Part shown: positions 21,975 through 37,326 of the stretch, piece by piece
Layout: every line of letters begins with the position of its first letter
Position numbering within the stretch: position 1 is the first letter of the stretch
From: Vanilla planifolia
Lineage: Eukaryota > Streptophyta > Magnoliopsida > Asparagales > Orchidaceae
Length of the DNA: 64,000 nucleotides
Reading direction: 5' to 3'
NCBI GenBank assembly: GCA_023846275.1
Contig: CM043870.1
Coordinates: forward strand, 16,972,385 to 17,036,384
Made by a program: the position numbers and the translations under genes
Notes under the pieces: generated by a model
What the model was told of the DNA's origin: nothing
The model's database searches: none
Seen by the model: only the letters and a program-made list of their open reading frames with translations

Positions 21975-24070
21975 GTTTTTTCATAGAATTCTATTTTCTA
22001 ATGAATGATAATTTATTTTCACATACTAATGTTAAAAAAGGTAAATTCTTATAAATGATATTTTATAATTATCATATTTTTAATCAAGTTTTAATAATAA
22101 CTTTACGACATTATTGTTAACTTCATAAAATAAAAAATATGACACATAATATGATGTAGTAAAATAATAACCTTAATTTAGTTCAATATTGAGCAAAATG
22201 GCTTATATGAATTAAAATAAATTAAGGTTAATTTATGTTTATAATGGTATATATATGATATGCATAGAATTTTCTCAACATAAAAATATTATATTATAAA
22301 ATATCAAAAGTATAAAATTATATTATTAATGTTAAATATTATTTATATTTATATATAACAAATATATCACATCACATAAATATAAAATATTATAATAAAA
22401 TTATATAGATTATTTATTTATTTTTTTAAGTTTAGGCATAAAAAAGATAATATTAAATTAATAGTCATAATATTCTCTAAGTATTTTTAATATTCTAAAA
22501 TAATAATAATCCTCAAAAAATTTTTATATTTTATTATTAAAAAATATTATATTTCATTTACTTTTTATACTTATTAAATTATAAGTTTAATTTTGAAACT
22601 GTAATTCTTATTAAATTATTTTTCTATCTTTTTTCTTTTTATCATGATCGCTCACATATTCTCTTTCCTCTCGATCCTATTATCATCTTATTCTTTCTTT
22701 ACTTTTTATCTTATTATATTATTCTTGGCCTCTCTCTCTTCTGCCATTCTCTACTCTGTAATCTCTCTCTCTCTCTCTCTCTATTTTGTTAATTCTTTCG
22801 ATCGCTTCTATGTTCTCTCTTTTCATTTTCTTTTCATAATTAGTTTTTAATAATTAGTTTATGATGTTTTTATTAATTTGATATAATAATAAACATGGTA
22901 AATCATATTGATAAAATAAAATAATGACATTATTTTTGTTTAATATTAAGTAAAATAACCTATAATAATCTCTAATTAATTTATTCTTATAATAATTTGT
23001 ATTTTATATTTATAGAATTTTCTAAATATAAAATGTTATTTTACTAAAAATTACTAATCTAAAATTATATACTTAATACGAAATATTATTTATATTTATT
23101 ATCAAAGTTAAATCATACAAAGAAAATATATTAGGATAATCATTAAATTTATTATTTAAATAATTTTTTTAATTTTAAGTATGAATAAAATGATATTAAA
23201 TTTATATTTAAAATATTCTCTATCTATTTTTAATATTCTAAAATAATAATGAACCTCGAATATTTTTTATGTCTTATTATTATTAAAAATTATACATTTT
23301 TTATTTTTATATTTAATAAATATTATAAGGTTAAATAATAAGAAATTTATTTTTATTAAATAAATTTTCTTATTTTTTCCTGTTTATCATAATGTCTCAG
23401 ATATTGTCTCTTTTTTCTCTCTCCTATTGTCATTCTTTTATCTCTCTCTTCATTCTTTATCACATTATATTCTTTTTGGCTTCTCTCTCTCCTTTATTCT
23501 TCACTATTTTCTCATTTTCTTTCTCTCTCTCTCTCTCTCTCTCTTTACTTATTTATTTATTCGCTGTATCTCATCTATGTTCTCTCTTTTCTTTTTCTTT
23601 TTATTAAATCCTCTCTCATCTCTCTCTATTATTATTTTTCTCTTTATTTTGCTATTATTAATTTTTGAATTTCTCCCTCTCAGAGAAAAGTTACCTACAT
23701 CTCCATCATCTCTTTTTCAACACAAGAACTAACAAATCTCTCATATTACATAGCTTAATATATAATATGTTTTATAAATATATATCTTTAGTAATATTGA
23801 TTGAGTAATTAAATTTTATATTTATAAGAAAATTAATATAATGAAATAAAGTCTTATATGTTAATATCTAGAATATGAACAGTAGTATTATGTATATTTT
23901 TTTTATTAATTATATATAAAAAATATTAATACTATAAACTATTATGACGCATAAAATAATCATAAATATTTTTTTCAAAGTGCATATATTAGATAATTTA
24001 GAAAAGTTTAGATGTTGTTCGTAATCTTAACGGGTAACAACACAAATATGTTTTTTTGTCTTATGCATGC
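21975..24070 (+). repeat. 5S spacer 3 (2096 bp)
   Basis: Standard B-A spacer with TC blocks starting near 22644 (B) and 23392 (A). Same length as its block-2 partner, spacer 13. Confidence 0.9.
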
Positions 24071-24188
24071 ATGTGCGACCATACCAGCATTAGGGCACTG
24101 GATCTCATTAGAACTCCAAAGTTAAGCATGCTTGGGCGAGAGTAGTATTGGGATGGGTGACCTCTTGAGAAGTTCTCGTGTTGCACAT
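24071..24188 (+). rRNA. 5S rRNA: 5S rRNA gene copy 4
   Basis: 118-nt 5S-like gene. Differences from consensus are T23G in loop B and C104T. C104T is shared with copies 10, 14 and 19, which define one unit subtype together with a changed flank (TTTTTATTTT) just after the terminator. Confidence 0.85.
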
Positions 24189-26274
24189 GTTTTTTCATAG
24201 AATTTTTATTTTCTAATGAATGATAATTTATTTTCACATACTAATGTTAAAAAAGGTAAATTCTTATAAATGATATTTTATAATTATCATATTTTTAATC
24301 AAGTTTTAATAATAACTTTACGACATTATTGTTAACTTCATAAAATAAAAAATATGACACATAATATGATGTAGTAAAATAATAACCTTAATTTAGTTCA
24401 ATATTGAGCAAAATGGCTTATATGAATTAAAATAAATTAAGGTTAATTTATGTTTATAATGGTATATATATGATATGCATAGAATTTTCTCAACATAAAA
24501 ATATTATATTATAAAATATCAAAAGTATAAAATTATATTATTAATGTTAAATATTATTTATATTTATATATAACACATATATCACATCACATAAATATAA
24601 AATATTATAATAAAATTATATAGATTATTTATTTATTTTTTTAAGTTTATGCATAAAAAAGATAATATTAAATTAATAGTCATAATATTCTCTAAGTATT
24701 TTTAATATTCTAAAATAATAATAATCCTCAAAAAATTTTTATATTTTATTATTAAAAAATATTATATTTCATTTACTTTTTATACTTATTAAATTATAAG
24801 TTTAATTTTGAAACTGTAATTCTTATTAAATTATTTTTCTATCTTTTTTCTTTTTATCATGATCGCTCACATATTCTCTTTCCTCTCGATCCTATTATCA
24901 TCTTATTCTTTCTTTGCTTTTTATCTTATTATATTATTCTTGGCCTCTCTCTTTTCTGCCATTCTCTACTCTGTCATCTCTCTCTATTTTGTTAATTCTT
25001 TCGATCGCTTCTATGTTCTCATTTTTCATTTTCTTTTCATAATTAGTTTTTAATAATTAGTTTATGATGTTTTTATTACTTTGATATAATAATAAACATG
25101 GTAAATCATATTGATAAAATAAAATAATGACATTATTTTTGTTTAATATTAAGTAAAATAACCTATAATAATCTCTAATTAATTTATTCTTATAATAATA
25201 TGTATTTTATATTTATAGAATTTTCTAAATATAAAATGTTATTTTACTAAAAATTACTAATCTAAAATTATATACTTAATACGAAATATTATTTATATTT
25301 ATTATCAAAGTTAAATCATACAAAGAAAATATATTAGGATAATCATTAAATTTATTATTTAAAAAACTTTTTTAATTTTAAGTATGAATAAAATGATATT
25401 AAATTTATATTTAAAATATTCTCTATCTATTTTTAATATTCTAAAATAATAATGAATCTCGAATATTTTTTATGTCTTATTATTATTAAAAATTATACAT
25501 TTTTTATTTTTATATTTAATAAATATTATAAGGTTAAATAATAAGAATTTAATTTTTATTAAATAAATTTTCTTATTTTTTCCTCTTTATCATAATGTCT
25601 CAGATATTGTCTCTTTTTTCTCTCTCCTATTGTCATTCTTTTATCTCTCTCTTCATTCTTTATCACATTATATTCTTTTTGGCTTCTCTCTCTCCTTTAT
25701 TCTTCACTATTTTCTCATTTTCTCTCTCTCTCTCTCTCTCTCTCTCTTTACTTATTTATTTATTCGCTGTATCTCATCTATGTTCTCTCTTTTCTTTTTC
25801 TTTTTGTTAAATCCTCTCTCATCTCTCTCTATTATTATTTTTCTCTTTATTTTGCTATTATTAATTTGTGAATTTCTCCCTCTCAGAGAAAAGTTACCTA
25901 CATCTCCATCATCTCTTTTTCAACACAAGAACTAACAAATCTCTCATATTACATAGCTTAATATATAATATGTTTTATAAATATATATCTTTAGTAATAT
26001 TGATTGAGTAATTAAATTTTATATTTATAAGAAAATTAATATAATGAAATAAAGTCTTATATGTTAATATCTAGAATATGAACAGTAGCATTATGTATAG
26101 TTTTTTTTATTAATTATATATAAAAAATATTAATACTATAAACTATTATGACGCATAAAATAATCATAAATATTTTTTTCAAAGTGCATATATTAGATAA
26201 TTTAGAAAAGTTTAGATGTTGTTCGTAATCTTAACGGGTAACAACACAAATATGTTTTTTTGTCTTATGCATGC
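24189..26274 (+). repeat. 5S spacer 4 (2086 bp, short B TC run)
   Basis: The B block near 24859 has only about four CT repeats, compared with ten or more in long types. The A block starts near 25595 and lacks the usual CTTT before its TC run. Confidence 0.9.
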
Positions 26275-26392
26275 ATGTGCGACCATACCAGCATTATGGC
26301 ACTGGATCTCATTAGAACTCCAAAGTTAAGCATGCTTGGGCGAGAGTAGTATTGGGATGGATGACCTCTTGAGAAGTCCTTGTGTTGCACAT
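26275..26392 (+). rRNA. 5S rRNA: 5S rRNA gene copy 5
   Basis: 118-nt 5S-like gene. Differences are G87A in the helix IV loop (GGATGGATGACC, within the C box) and C107T, which leaves a G-U pair in helix V. Copy 7 shares G87A. Confidence 0.85.
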
Positions 26393-28479
26393 GTTTTTTC
26401 ATAGAATTCTATTTTCTAATGAATGATAATTATTTTTCACATACTAATGTTAAAAAAGGTAAATTCTTATAAATGATATTTTATAATTATCATATTTTTA
26501 ATCAAGTTTTAATAATAACTTTACGACATTATTGTTAACTTCATAAAATAAAAAATATGACACATAATATGATGTAGTAAAATAATAACCTTAATTTAGT
26601 TCAATATTGAGCAAAATGGCTTATATGAATTAAAATAAATTAAGGTTAATTTATGTGTATAATGGTATATATATGATATGCATAGAATTTTCTCAACATA
26701 AAAATATTATATTATAAAATATCAAAAGTATAAAATTATATTATTAATGTTAAATATTATTTATGTTTATATATAACATATATATCACATCACATAAATA
26801 TAAAATATTATAATAAAATTATATAGATTATTTATTTATTTTTTTAAGTTTAGGCATAAAAAAGATAATATTAAATTAATAGTCATAATATTCTCTAAGT
26901 ATTTTTAATATTCTAAAATAGTAATAATCCTCAAAAAATTTTTATATTTTATTATTAAAAAATATTATATTTCATTTACTTTTTATACTTATTAAATTAT
27001 AAGTTTAATTTTGAAACTGTAATTCTTATTAAATTATTTTTCTATCTTTTTTCTTTTTATCATGATCGCTCACATATTCTCTTTCCTCTCGATCCTATTA
27101 TCATCTTATTCTTTCTTTACTTTTTATCTTATTATATTATTCTTGGCCTCTCTCTTTTCTGCCATTGTCTACTCTGTCATCTCTCTCTATTTTGTTAATT
27201 CTTTCGATCGCTTCTATGTTCTCTCTTTTCATTTTCTTTTCATAATTAGTTTTTAATAATAAGTTTATGATGTTTTTATTAATTTGATATAATAATAAAC
27301 ATGGTAAATCATATTGATAAAATAAAATAATGACATTATTTTTGTTTAATATTAAGTAAAATAACCTATAATAATCTCTAATTAATTTATTCTTATAATA
27401 ATATGTATTTTATATTTATAGAATTTTCTAAATATAAAATGTTATTTTACTAAAAATTACTAATCTAAAATTATATACTTAATACGAAATATTATTTATA
27501 TTTATTATCAAAGTTAAATCATACAAAGAAAATATATTAGGATAATCATTAAATTTATTATTTAAATAACTTTTTTAATTTTAAGTATGAATAAAATGAT
27601 ATTAAATTTATATTTAAAATATTCTCTATCTATTTTTAATATTCTAAAATAATAATGAATCTCGAATATTTTTTATGTCTTATTATTATTAAAAATTATA
27701 CATTTTTTATTTTTATATTTAATAAATATTATAAGGTTAAATAATAAGAATTTAATTTTTATTAAATAAATTTTCTTATTTTTTCCTCTTTATCATAATG
27801 TCTCAGATATTGTCTCTTTTTTCTCTCTCCTATTGTCATTCTTTTATCTCTCCCTTCATTCTTTATCACATTATATTCTTTTTGGCTTCTCTCTCTCCTT
27901 TATTCTTCACTATTTTCTCATTTTCTTTCTCTCTCTCTCTCTCTCTCTCTGTTTACTTATTTATTTATTCGCTGTATCTCATCTATGTTCTCTATTTTCT
28001 TTTTCTTTTTGTTAAATCCTCTCTCATCTCTCTCTATTATTATTTTTCTCTTTATTTTGCTATTATTAATTTGTGAATTTCTCCCTCTCAGAGAAAAGTT
28101 ACCTACATCTCCATCATCTCTTTTTCAACACAAGAACTAACAAATCTCTCATATTACATAGCTTAATATATAATATGTTTTATAAATATATATCTTTAGT
28201 AATATTGATTGAGTAATTAAATTTTATATTTATAAGAAAATTAATATAATGAAATAAAGTCTTATGTGTTAATATCTAGAATATGAACAGTAGCATTATG
28301 TATAGTTTTTTTTATTAATTATATATAAAAAATATTAATACTATAAACTATTATGACGCATAAAATAATCATAAATATTTTTTTCAAAGTGCATATATTA
28401 GATAATTTAGAAAAGTTTAGATGTTGTTCGTAATCTTAACGGGTAACAACACAAATATGTTTTTTTGTCTTATGCATGC
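26393..28479 (+). repeat. 5S spacer 5 (2087 bp, short B TC run)
   Basis: B block near 27062 (short TC), A block near 27798. No full partner is left in block 2, because the unit around this position is missing there. Confidence 0.9.
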
Positions 28480-28597
28480 ATGTGCGACCATACCAGCATT
28501 ATGGCACTGGATCTCATTAGAACTCCAAAGTTAAGCATGCTTGGGCGAGAGTAGTATTGGGATGGGTGACCTTTTGAGAAGTCCTCGTGTTGCACAT
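28480..28597 (+). rRNA. 5S rRNA: 5S rRNA gene copy 6
   Basis: 118-nt 5S-like gene with C94T (GACCTTTTGAG), turning a G-C pair of helix IV into G-U. The same variant occurs in copies 8, 15 and 17. Confidence 0.85.
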
Positions 28598-29373
28598 GTT
28601 TTTTCATAGAATTCTATTTTCTAATGAATGATAATTTATTTTCACATACTAATGTTAAAAAAGGTAAATTCTTTTAAATGATATTTTATAATTATCATAT
28701 TTTTAATCAAGTTTTAATAATAACTTTACGACATTATTCTTAACTTCATAAAATAAAAAATATGGCACATAATATGATGTAGTAAAATAATAACCTTAAT
28801 TTAGTTCAATATTGAGCAAAATGGCTTATATGAATTAAAATAAATTAGGGTTAATTTATGTTTATAATGGTATTTATATGATATGCATAGAATTTTCTCA
28901 ACATAAAAATATTATATTATAAAATATCAAAAGTATAAAATTTATTATTAATGTTAAATATTATTTATATTTATATATAACACATATATCACATCACATA
29001 AATATAAAATATTATAATAAAATTATATAGATTATTTATTTAATTTTTTAAGTTTAGGAATAAAAAAGATAATATTAAATTAATAATATTCTCTAAGTAT
29101 TTTTAATATTCTAAAATAATAATAATCCTCAAAAAATTTTTATATTTTATTATTAAAAAATATTATATTTCATTTACTTTTAATACTTACTAAATTATAT
29201 GTTTAATTTTGAAACTGTAATTCTTATTAAATTATTTTTCTATCTTTTTTCTTTTTATCATGATCGCTCACATATTCTCTTTCCTCTCGATCCTATTATC
29301 ATCTTATTCTTTCTTTACTTTTTATCTTATTATATTATTCTTGGCCTCTCTCTCTTCTGCCATTCTCTACTCT

Positions 29374-29404
<31 letters not shown>

Positions 29405-30693
29405 ATTTTGTTAATTCTTTCGATCGCTTCTATGTTCTCTCTTTTCATTTTCTTTTCATAATTAGTTTTTAATAATTAGTTTATGATGTTTTTATTAATT
29501 TGATATAATAATAAACATGGTAAATCATATTGATAAAATAAAATAATGACATTATTTTTGTTTAATATTAAGTAAAATAACCTATAATAATCTCTAATTA
29601 ATTTATTCTTATAATAATTTGTATTTTATATTTATAGAATTTTCTAAATATAAAATGTTATTTTACTAAAAATTACTAATCTAAAATTATATACTTAATA
29701 CGAAATATTATTTATATTTATTATCAAAGTTAAATCATACAAAGAAAATATATTAGGATAATCATTAAATTTATTATTTAAATAACTTTTTTAATTTTAA
29801 GTATGAATAAAATGATATTAAATTTATATTTAAAATATTCTCTATCTATTTTTAATATTCTAAAATAATAATGAATCTCGAATATTTTTTATGTCTTATT
29901 ATTATTAAAAATTATACATTTTTTATTTTTATATTTAATAAATATTATAAGGTTAAATAATAAGAATTTAATTTTTATTAAATAAATTTTCTTATTTATT
30001 CCTCTTTATCATAATGTCTCAGATATTGTCTCTTTTTTCTCTCTCCTATTGTCATTCTTTTATCTCTCTCTTTATTCTTTATCACATTATATTCTTTTTG
30101 GCTTCTCTCTCTCCTTTATTTTTCACTATTTTCTCATTTTCTTTCTCTCTCTCTCTCTCTCTCTCTTTACTTATTTATTTATTCGCTGTATCTCATCTAT
30201 GTTCTCTCTTTTCTTTTTCTTTTTGTTAAATCCTCTCTCATCTCTCTCTATTATTATTTTTCTCTTTATTTTGCTATTATTAATTTGTGAATTTCTCCCT
30301 CTCAGAGAAAAGTTACCTACATCTCCATCATCTCTTTTTCAACACAAGAACTAACAAATCTCTCATATTACATAGCTTAATATATAATATGTTTTATAAA
30401 TATATATCTTTAGTAATATTGATTGAGTAATTAAATTTTATATTTATAAGAAAATTAATATAATGAAATAAAGTCTTATATGTTAATATCTAGAATATGA
30501 ACAGTAGCATTATGTATAGTTTTTTTTATTAATTATATATAAAAAATATTAATACTATAAACTATTATGACGCATAAAATAATCATAAATATTTTTTTCA
30601 AAGTGCATATATTAGATAATTTAGAAAAGTTTAGATGTTGTTCGTAATCTTAACGGGTAACAACACAAATATGTTTTTTTGTCTTATGCATGC
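28598..30693 (+). repeat. 5S spacer 6 (2096 bp, long B TC run)
   Basis: Subtype marked by CTTTTAAATG after the 5S and by loss of the ATAGTC segment near 29085. B block near 29260, A block near 30014. Block-2 partner is spacer 15. Confidence 0.9.
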
Positions 30694-30811
30694 ATGTGCG
30701 ACCATACCAGCATTATGGCACTGGATCTCATTAGAACTCCAAAGTTAAGCATGCTTGGGCGAGAGTAGTATTGGGATGGATGACCTCTTGAGAAGTCCTC
30801 GTGTTGCACAT
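30694..30811 (+). rRNA. 5S rRNA: 5S rRNA gene copy 7
   Basis: 118-nt 5S-like gene with G87A in the helix IV loop, otherwise the array consensus. Together with spacer 7 it repeats the subtype of copy 5. Confidence 0.85.
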
Positions 30812-32895
30812 GTTTTTTCATAGAATTCTATTTTCTAATGAATGATAATTATTTTTCACATACTAATGTTAAAAAAGGTAAATTCTTATAAATGATATTT
30901 TATAATTATCATATTTTTAATCAAGTTTTAATAAAAACTTTACGACATTATTGTTAACTTCATAAAATAAAAAATATGACACATAATATGATGTAGTAAA
31001 ATAATAACCTTAATTTAGTTCAATATTGAGCAAAATGGCTTATATGAATTAAAATAAATTAAGGTTAATTTATGTGTATAATGGTATATATATGATATGC
31101 ATAGAATTTTCTCAACATAAAAATATTATATTATAAAATATCAAAAGTATAAAATTTATTATTAATGTTAAATATTATTTATATTTATATATAACATATA
31201 TATCACATCACATAAATATAAAATATTATAAAAAAATTATATAGATTATTTATTTATTTTTTTAAGTTTAGGCATAAAAAAGATAATATTAAATTAATAG
31301 TCATAATATTCTCTAAGTATTTTTAATATTCTAAAATAGTAATAATCCTCAAAAAATTTTTATATTTTATTATTAAAAAATATTATATTTCATTTACTTT
31401 TTATACTTATTAAATTATAAGTTTAATTTTGAAACTGTAATTCTTATTAAATTATTTTTCTATCTTTTTTCTTTTTATCATGATCGCTCACATATTCTCT
31501 TTCCTCTCGATCCTATTATCATCTTATTCTTTCTTTACTTTTTATCTTATTATATTATTCTTGGCCTCCCTCTTTTCTGCCATTGTCTACTCTGTCATCT
31601 CTCTCTATTTTGTTAATTCTTTCGATCGTTTCTATGTTCTCTCTTTTCATTTTCTTTTCATAATTAGTTTTTAATAATAAGTTTATGATGTTTTTATTAA
31701 TTTGATATAATAATAAACATGGTAAATCATATTGATAAAATAAAATAATGACATTATTTTTGTTTAATATTAAGTAAAATAACCTATAATAATCGCTAAT
31801 TAATTTATTCTTATAATAATATGTATTTTATATTTATAGAATTTTCTAAATATAAAATGTTATTTTACTAAAAATTACTAATCTAAAATTATATACTTAA
31901 TACGAAATATTATTTATATTTATTATCAAAGTTAAATCATACAAAGAAAATATATTAGGATAATCATTAAATTTATTATTTAAATAACTTTTTTAATTTT
32001 AAGTATGAATAAAATGATATTAAATTTATATTTAAAATATTCTCTATCTATTTTTAATATTCTAAAATAATAATGAATCTCGAATATTTTTTATGTCTTA
32101 TTATTATTAAAAATTATACATTTTTTATTTTTATATTTAATAAATATTATAAGGTTAAATAATAAGAATTTAATTTTTATTAAATAAATTTTCTTATTTT
32201 TTCCTCTTTATCATAATGTCTCAGATATTGTCTCTTTTTTCTCTCTCCTATTGTCATTCTTTTATCTCTCCCTTCATTCTTTATCACATTATATTCTTTT
32301 TGGCTTCTCTCTCTCCTTTATTCTTCACTATTTTCTCATTTTCTTTCTCTCTCTCTCTCTCTCTCTGTTTACTTATTTATTTATTCGCTGTATCTAATCT
32401 ATGTTCTCTCTTTTCTTTTTCTTTTTGTTAAATCCTCTCTCATCTCTCTCTATTATTATTTTTCCCTTTATTTTGCTATTATTAATTTGTGAATTTCTCC
32501 CTCTCAGAGAAAAGTTACCTACATCTCCATCATCTCTTTTTCAACACAAGCACTAACAAATCTCTCATATTACATAGCTTAATATATAATATGTTTTATA
32601 AATATATATCTTTAGTAATATTGATTGAGTAATTAAATTTTATATTAATAAGAAAATTAATATAATGAAATAAAGTCTTATATGTTAATATCTAGAATAT
32701 GAACAGTAGCATTATGTATAGTTTTTTTTATTAATTATATATAAAAAATATTAATACTATAAACTATTATGACGCATAAAATAATCATAAATATTTTTTT
32801 CAAAGTGCATATATTAGATAATTTAGAAAAGTTTAGATGTTGTTCGTAATCTTAACGGGTAACAACACAAATATGTTTTTTTGTCTTATGCATGC
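30812..32895 (+). repeat. 5S spacer 7 (2084 bp, short B TC run)
   Basis: Starts with the AATTATTTTTCAC variant shared with spacer 5. B block near 31480, A block near 32216. Confidence 0.9.
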
Positions 32896-33013
32896 ATGTG
32901 CGACCATACCAGCATTATGGCACTGGATCTCATTAGAACTCCAAAGTTAAGCATGCTTGGGCGAGAGTAGTATTGGGATGGGTGACCTTTTGAGAAGTCC
33001 TCGTGTTGCACAT
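32896..33013 (+). rRNA. 5S rRNA: 5S rRNA gene copy 8
   Basis: 118-nt 5S-like gene with C94T, the same subtype as copy 6. Copies 5-6 and 7-8 therefore look like a duplicated two-unit module. Confidence 0.85.
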
Positions 33014-33789
33014 GTTTTTTCATAGAATTCTATTTTCTAATGAATGATAATTTATTTTCACATACTAATGTTAAAAAAGGTAAATTCTTTTAAATGATAT
33101 TTTATAATTATCATATTTTTAATCAAGTTTTAATAATAACTTTACGACATTATTCTTAACTTCATAAAATAAAAAATATGGCACATAATATGATGTAGTA
33201 AAATAATAACCTTAATTTAGTTCAATATTGAGCAAAATGGCTTATATGAATTAAAATAAATTAGGGTTAATTTATGTTTATAATGGTATATATATGATAT
33301 GCATAGAATTTTCTCAACATAAAAATATTATATTATAAAATATCAAAAGTATAAAATTTATTATTAATGTTAAATATTATTTATATTTATATATAACACA
33401 TATATCACATCACATAAATATAAAATATTATAATAAAATTATATAGATTATTTATTTAATTTTTTAAGTTTAGGCATAAAAAAGATAATATTAAATTAAT
33501 AATATTCTCTAAGTATTTTTAATATTCTAAAATAATAATAATCCTCAAAAAATTTTTATATTTTATTATTAAAAAATATTATATTTCATTTACTTTTAAT
33601 ACTTATTAAATTATAAGTTTAATTTTGAAACTGTAATTCTTATTAAATTATTTTTCTATCTTTTTTCTTTTTATCATGATCGCTCACATATTCTCTTTCC
33701 TCTCGATCCTATTATCATCTTATTCTTTCTTTACTTTTTATCTTATTATATTATTCTTGGCCTCTCTCTCTTCTGCCATTCTCTACTCT

Positions 33790-33826
<37 letters not shown>

Positions 33827-35115
33827 TTTGTTAATTCTTTCGATCGCTTCTATGTTCTCTCTTTTCATTTTCTTTTCATAATTAGTTTTTAATAATTAGT
33901 TTATGATGTTTTTATTAATTTGATATAATAATAAACATGGTAAATCATATTGATAAAATAAAATAATGACATTATTTTTGTTTAATATTAAGTAAAATAA
34001 CCTATAATAATCTCTAATTAATTTATTCTTATAATAATTTGTATTTTATATTTATTGAATTTTCTAAATATAAAATGTTATTTTACTAAAAATTACTAAT
34101 CTAAAATTATATACTTAATACGAAATATTATTTATATTTATTATCAAAGTTAAATCATACAAAGAAAATATATTAGGATAATCATTAAATTTATTATTTA
34201 AATAACTTTTTTAATTTTAAGTATGAATAAAATGATATTAAATTTATATTTAAAATATTCTCTATCTATTTTTAATATTCTAAAATAATAATGAATCTCG
34301 AATATTTTTTATGTCTTATTATTATTAAAAATTATACATTTTTTATTTTTATATTTAATAAATATTATAAGGTTAAATAATAAGAATTTAATTTTTATTA
34401 AATAAATTTTCTTATTTTTTCCTCTTTATCATAATGTCTCAGATATTGTCTCTTTTTTCTCTCTCCTATTGTCATTCTTTTATCTCTCTCTTCATTCTTT
34501 ATCACATTATATTCTTTTTGGCTTCTCTCTCTCCTTTATTCTTCACTATTTTCTCATTTTCTTTCTCTCTCTCTCTCTCTCTCTCTCTTTACTTATTTAT
34601 TTATTCGCTGTATCTCATCTATGTTCTCTCTTTTCTTTTTCTTTTTGTTAAATCCTCTCTCATCTCTCTCTATTATTATTTTTCTCTTTATTTTGCTATT
34701 ATTAATTTGTGAATTTCTCCCTCTCAGAGAAAAGTTACCTACATCTCCATCATCTCTTTTTCAACACAAGAACTAACAAATCTCTCATATTACATAGCTT
34801 AATATATAATATGTTTTATAAATATATATCTTTAGTAATATTGATTGAGTAATTAAATTTTATATTTATAAGAAAATTAATATAATGAAATAAAGTCTTA
34901 TATGTTAATATCTAGAATATGAACAGTAGCATTATGTATAGTTTTTTTTATTAATTATATATAAAAAATATTAATACTATAAACTATTATGACGCATAAA
35001 ATAATCATAAATATTTTTTTCAAAGTGCATATATTAGATAATTTAGAAAAGTTTAGATGTTGTTCGTAATCTTAACGGGTAACAACACAAATATGTTTTT
35101 TTGTCTTATGCATGC
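33014..35115 (+). repeat. 5S spacer 8 (2102 bp, long B TC run)
   Basis: Same subtype as spacer 6 (CTTTTAAATG, missing ATAGTC). B block near 33676, A block near 34434. Confidence 0.9.
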
Positions 35116-35233
35116 ATGTGCCACCATACCAGCATTATGGCATTGGATCTCATTAGAACTCCAAAGTTAAGCATGCTTAGGCGAGAGTAGTATTGGGATG
35201 GGTGACCTCTTGAGAAGTCCTCGTGTTGCACAT
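35116..35233 (+). rRNA. 5S rRNA: 5S rRNA gene copy 9
   Basis: 118-nt 5S-like gene with G7C, C28T and G64A. Two of these break helix pairs (7-112 and 15-64), so this is one of the most degenerate intact-length copies. Its positional partner in block 2 (copy 18) lacks all three changes. Confidence 0.8.
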
Positions 35234-37326
35234 GTTTTTTCATAGAATTCTATTTTCTAATGAATGATAATTTATTTTCACATACTAATGTTAAAAAAGG
35301 TAAATTCTTATAAATGATATTTTATAATTATCATATTTTTAATCAAGTTTTAATAATAACTTTACGACATTATTGTTAACTTCATAAAATAAAAAATATG
35401 ACACATAATATGATGTAGTAAAATAATAACCTTAATTTAGTTCAATATTGAGCAAAATGGCTTATATGAATTAAAATAAATTAAGGTTAATTTATGTTTA
35501 TAATGGTATATATATGATATGCATAGAATTTTCTCAACATAAAAATATTATATTATAAAATATCAAAAGTATAAAATTATATTATTAATGTTAAATATTA
35601 TTTATATTTATATATAACATATATATCACATCACATAAATATAAAATATTATAAAAAAATTATATAGATTATTTATTTATTTTTTTAAGTTTAGGAATAA
35701 ATAAGATAATATTAAATTAATAGTCATAATATTCTCTAAGTATTTTTAATATTCTAAAATAATAATAATCCTCAAAAAATTTTTATATTTTATTATTAAA
35801 AAATATTATATTTCATTTACTTTTTATACTTATTAAATTATAAGTTTAATTTTGAAACTGTAATTCTTATTAAATTATTTTTCTATCTTTTTTCTTTTTA
35901 TCATGATCGCTCACATATTCTCTTTCCTCTCGATCCTATTATCATCTTATTCTTTCTTTACTTTTTATCTTATTATATTATTCTTGGCCTCTCTCTCTTC
36001 TGCCATTGTCTACTCTGTCATCTCTCTCTCTCTCTCTCTATTTTGTTAATTCTTTCGATCGCTTCTATGTTCTCTCTTTTCATTTTCTTTTCATAATTAG
36101 TTTTTAATAATTAGTTTATGATGTTTTTATTAATTTGATATAATAATAAACATGGTAAATCATATTGATAAAATAAAATAATGACATTATTTTTGTTTAA
36201 TATTAAGTAAAATAACCTATAATAATCTCTAATTAATTTATTCTTATAATAATATGTATTTTATATTTATAGAATTTTCTAAATATAAAATGTTATTTTA
36301 CTAAAAATTACTAATCTAAAATTATATGCTTAATACGAAATATTATTTATATTTATTATCAAAGTTAAATCATACAAAGAAAATATATTAGGATAATCAT
36401 TAAATTTATTATTTAAATAATTTTTTTAATTTTAAGTATGAATAAAATTATATTAAATTTATATTTAAAATATTCTCTATCTATTTTTAATATTCTAAAA
36501 TAATAATGAATCTCGAATATTTTTTATGTCTTATTATTATTAAAAATTATACATTTTTTATTTTTATATTTAATAAATATTATAAGGTTAAATAATAAGA
36601 AATTAATTTTTATTAAATAAATTTTCTTATTTTTTCCTTTTTATCATAATGTCTCAGATATTGTCTCTTTTTTCTCTCTCCTATTGTCATTCTTTTATCT
36701 CTCTCTTCATTCTTTATCACATTATATTCTTTTTGGCTTCTCTCTCTCCTTTATTCTTCACTATTTTCTCATTTTCTTTCTCTCTCTCTCTCTCTCTCTT
36801 TACTTATTTATTTATTCGCTGTATCTCATCTATGTTCTCTCTTTTCTTTTTCTTTTTATTAAATCATCTCTCATCTCTCTCTATTATTATTTTTCTCTTT
36901 ATTTTGCTATTATTAATTTTTGAATTTCTCCCTCTCAGAGAAAAGTTACCTACATCTCCATCATCTCTTTTTCAACACAAGAACTAACAAATCTCTCATA
37001 TTACATAGCTTAATATATAATATGTTTTATAAATATATATCTTTAGTAATATTGATTGAGTAATTAAATTTTATATTTATAAGAAAATTAATATAATGAA
37101 ATAAAGTCTTATATGTTAATATCTAGAATATGAACAGTAGTATTATGTATAGTTTTTTTTATTAATTATATATAAAAAATATTAATACTATAAACTATTA
37201 TGACGCATAAAATAATCATAAATATTTTTTTCAAAGTGCATATATTAGATAATTTAGAAAAGTTTAGATGTTGTTCGTAATCTTAACGGGTAACAACACA
37301 AATATGTTTTTTTGTCTTATGCATGC
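35234..37326 (+). repeat. 5S spacer 9 (2093 bp)
   Basis: Carries the AGGAATAAATAAG variant near 35692, shared with spacer 18. B block near 35903, A block near 36649. Confidence 0.9.
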
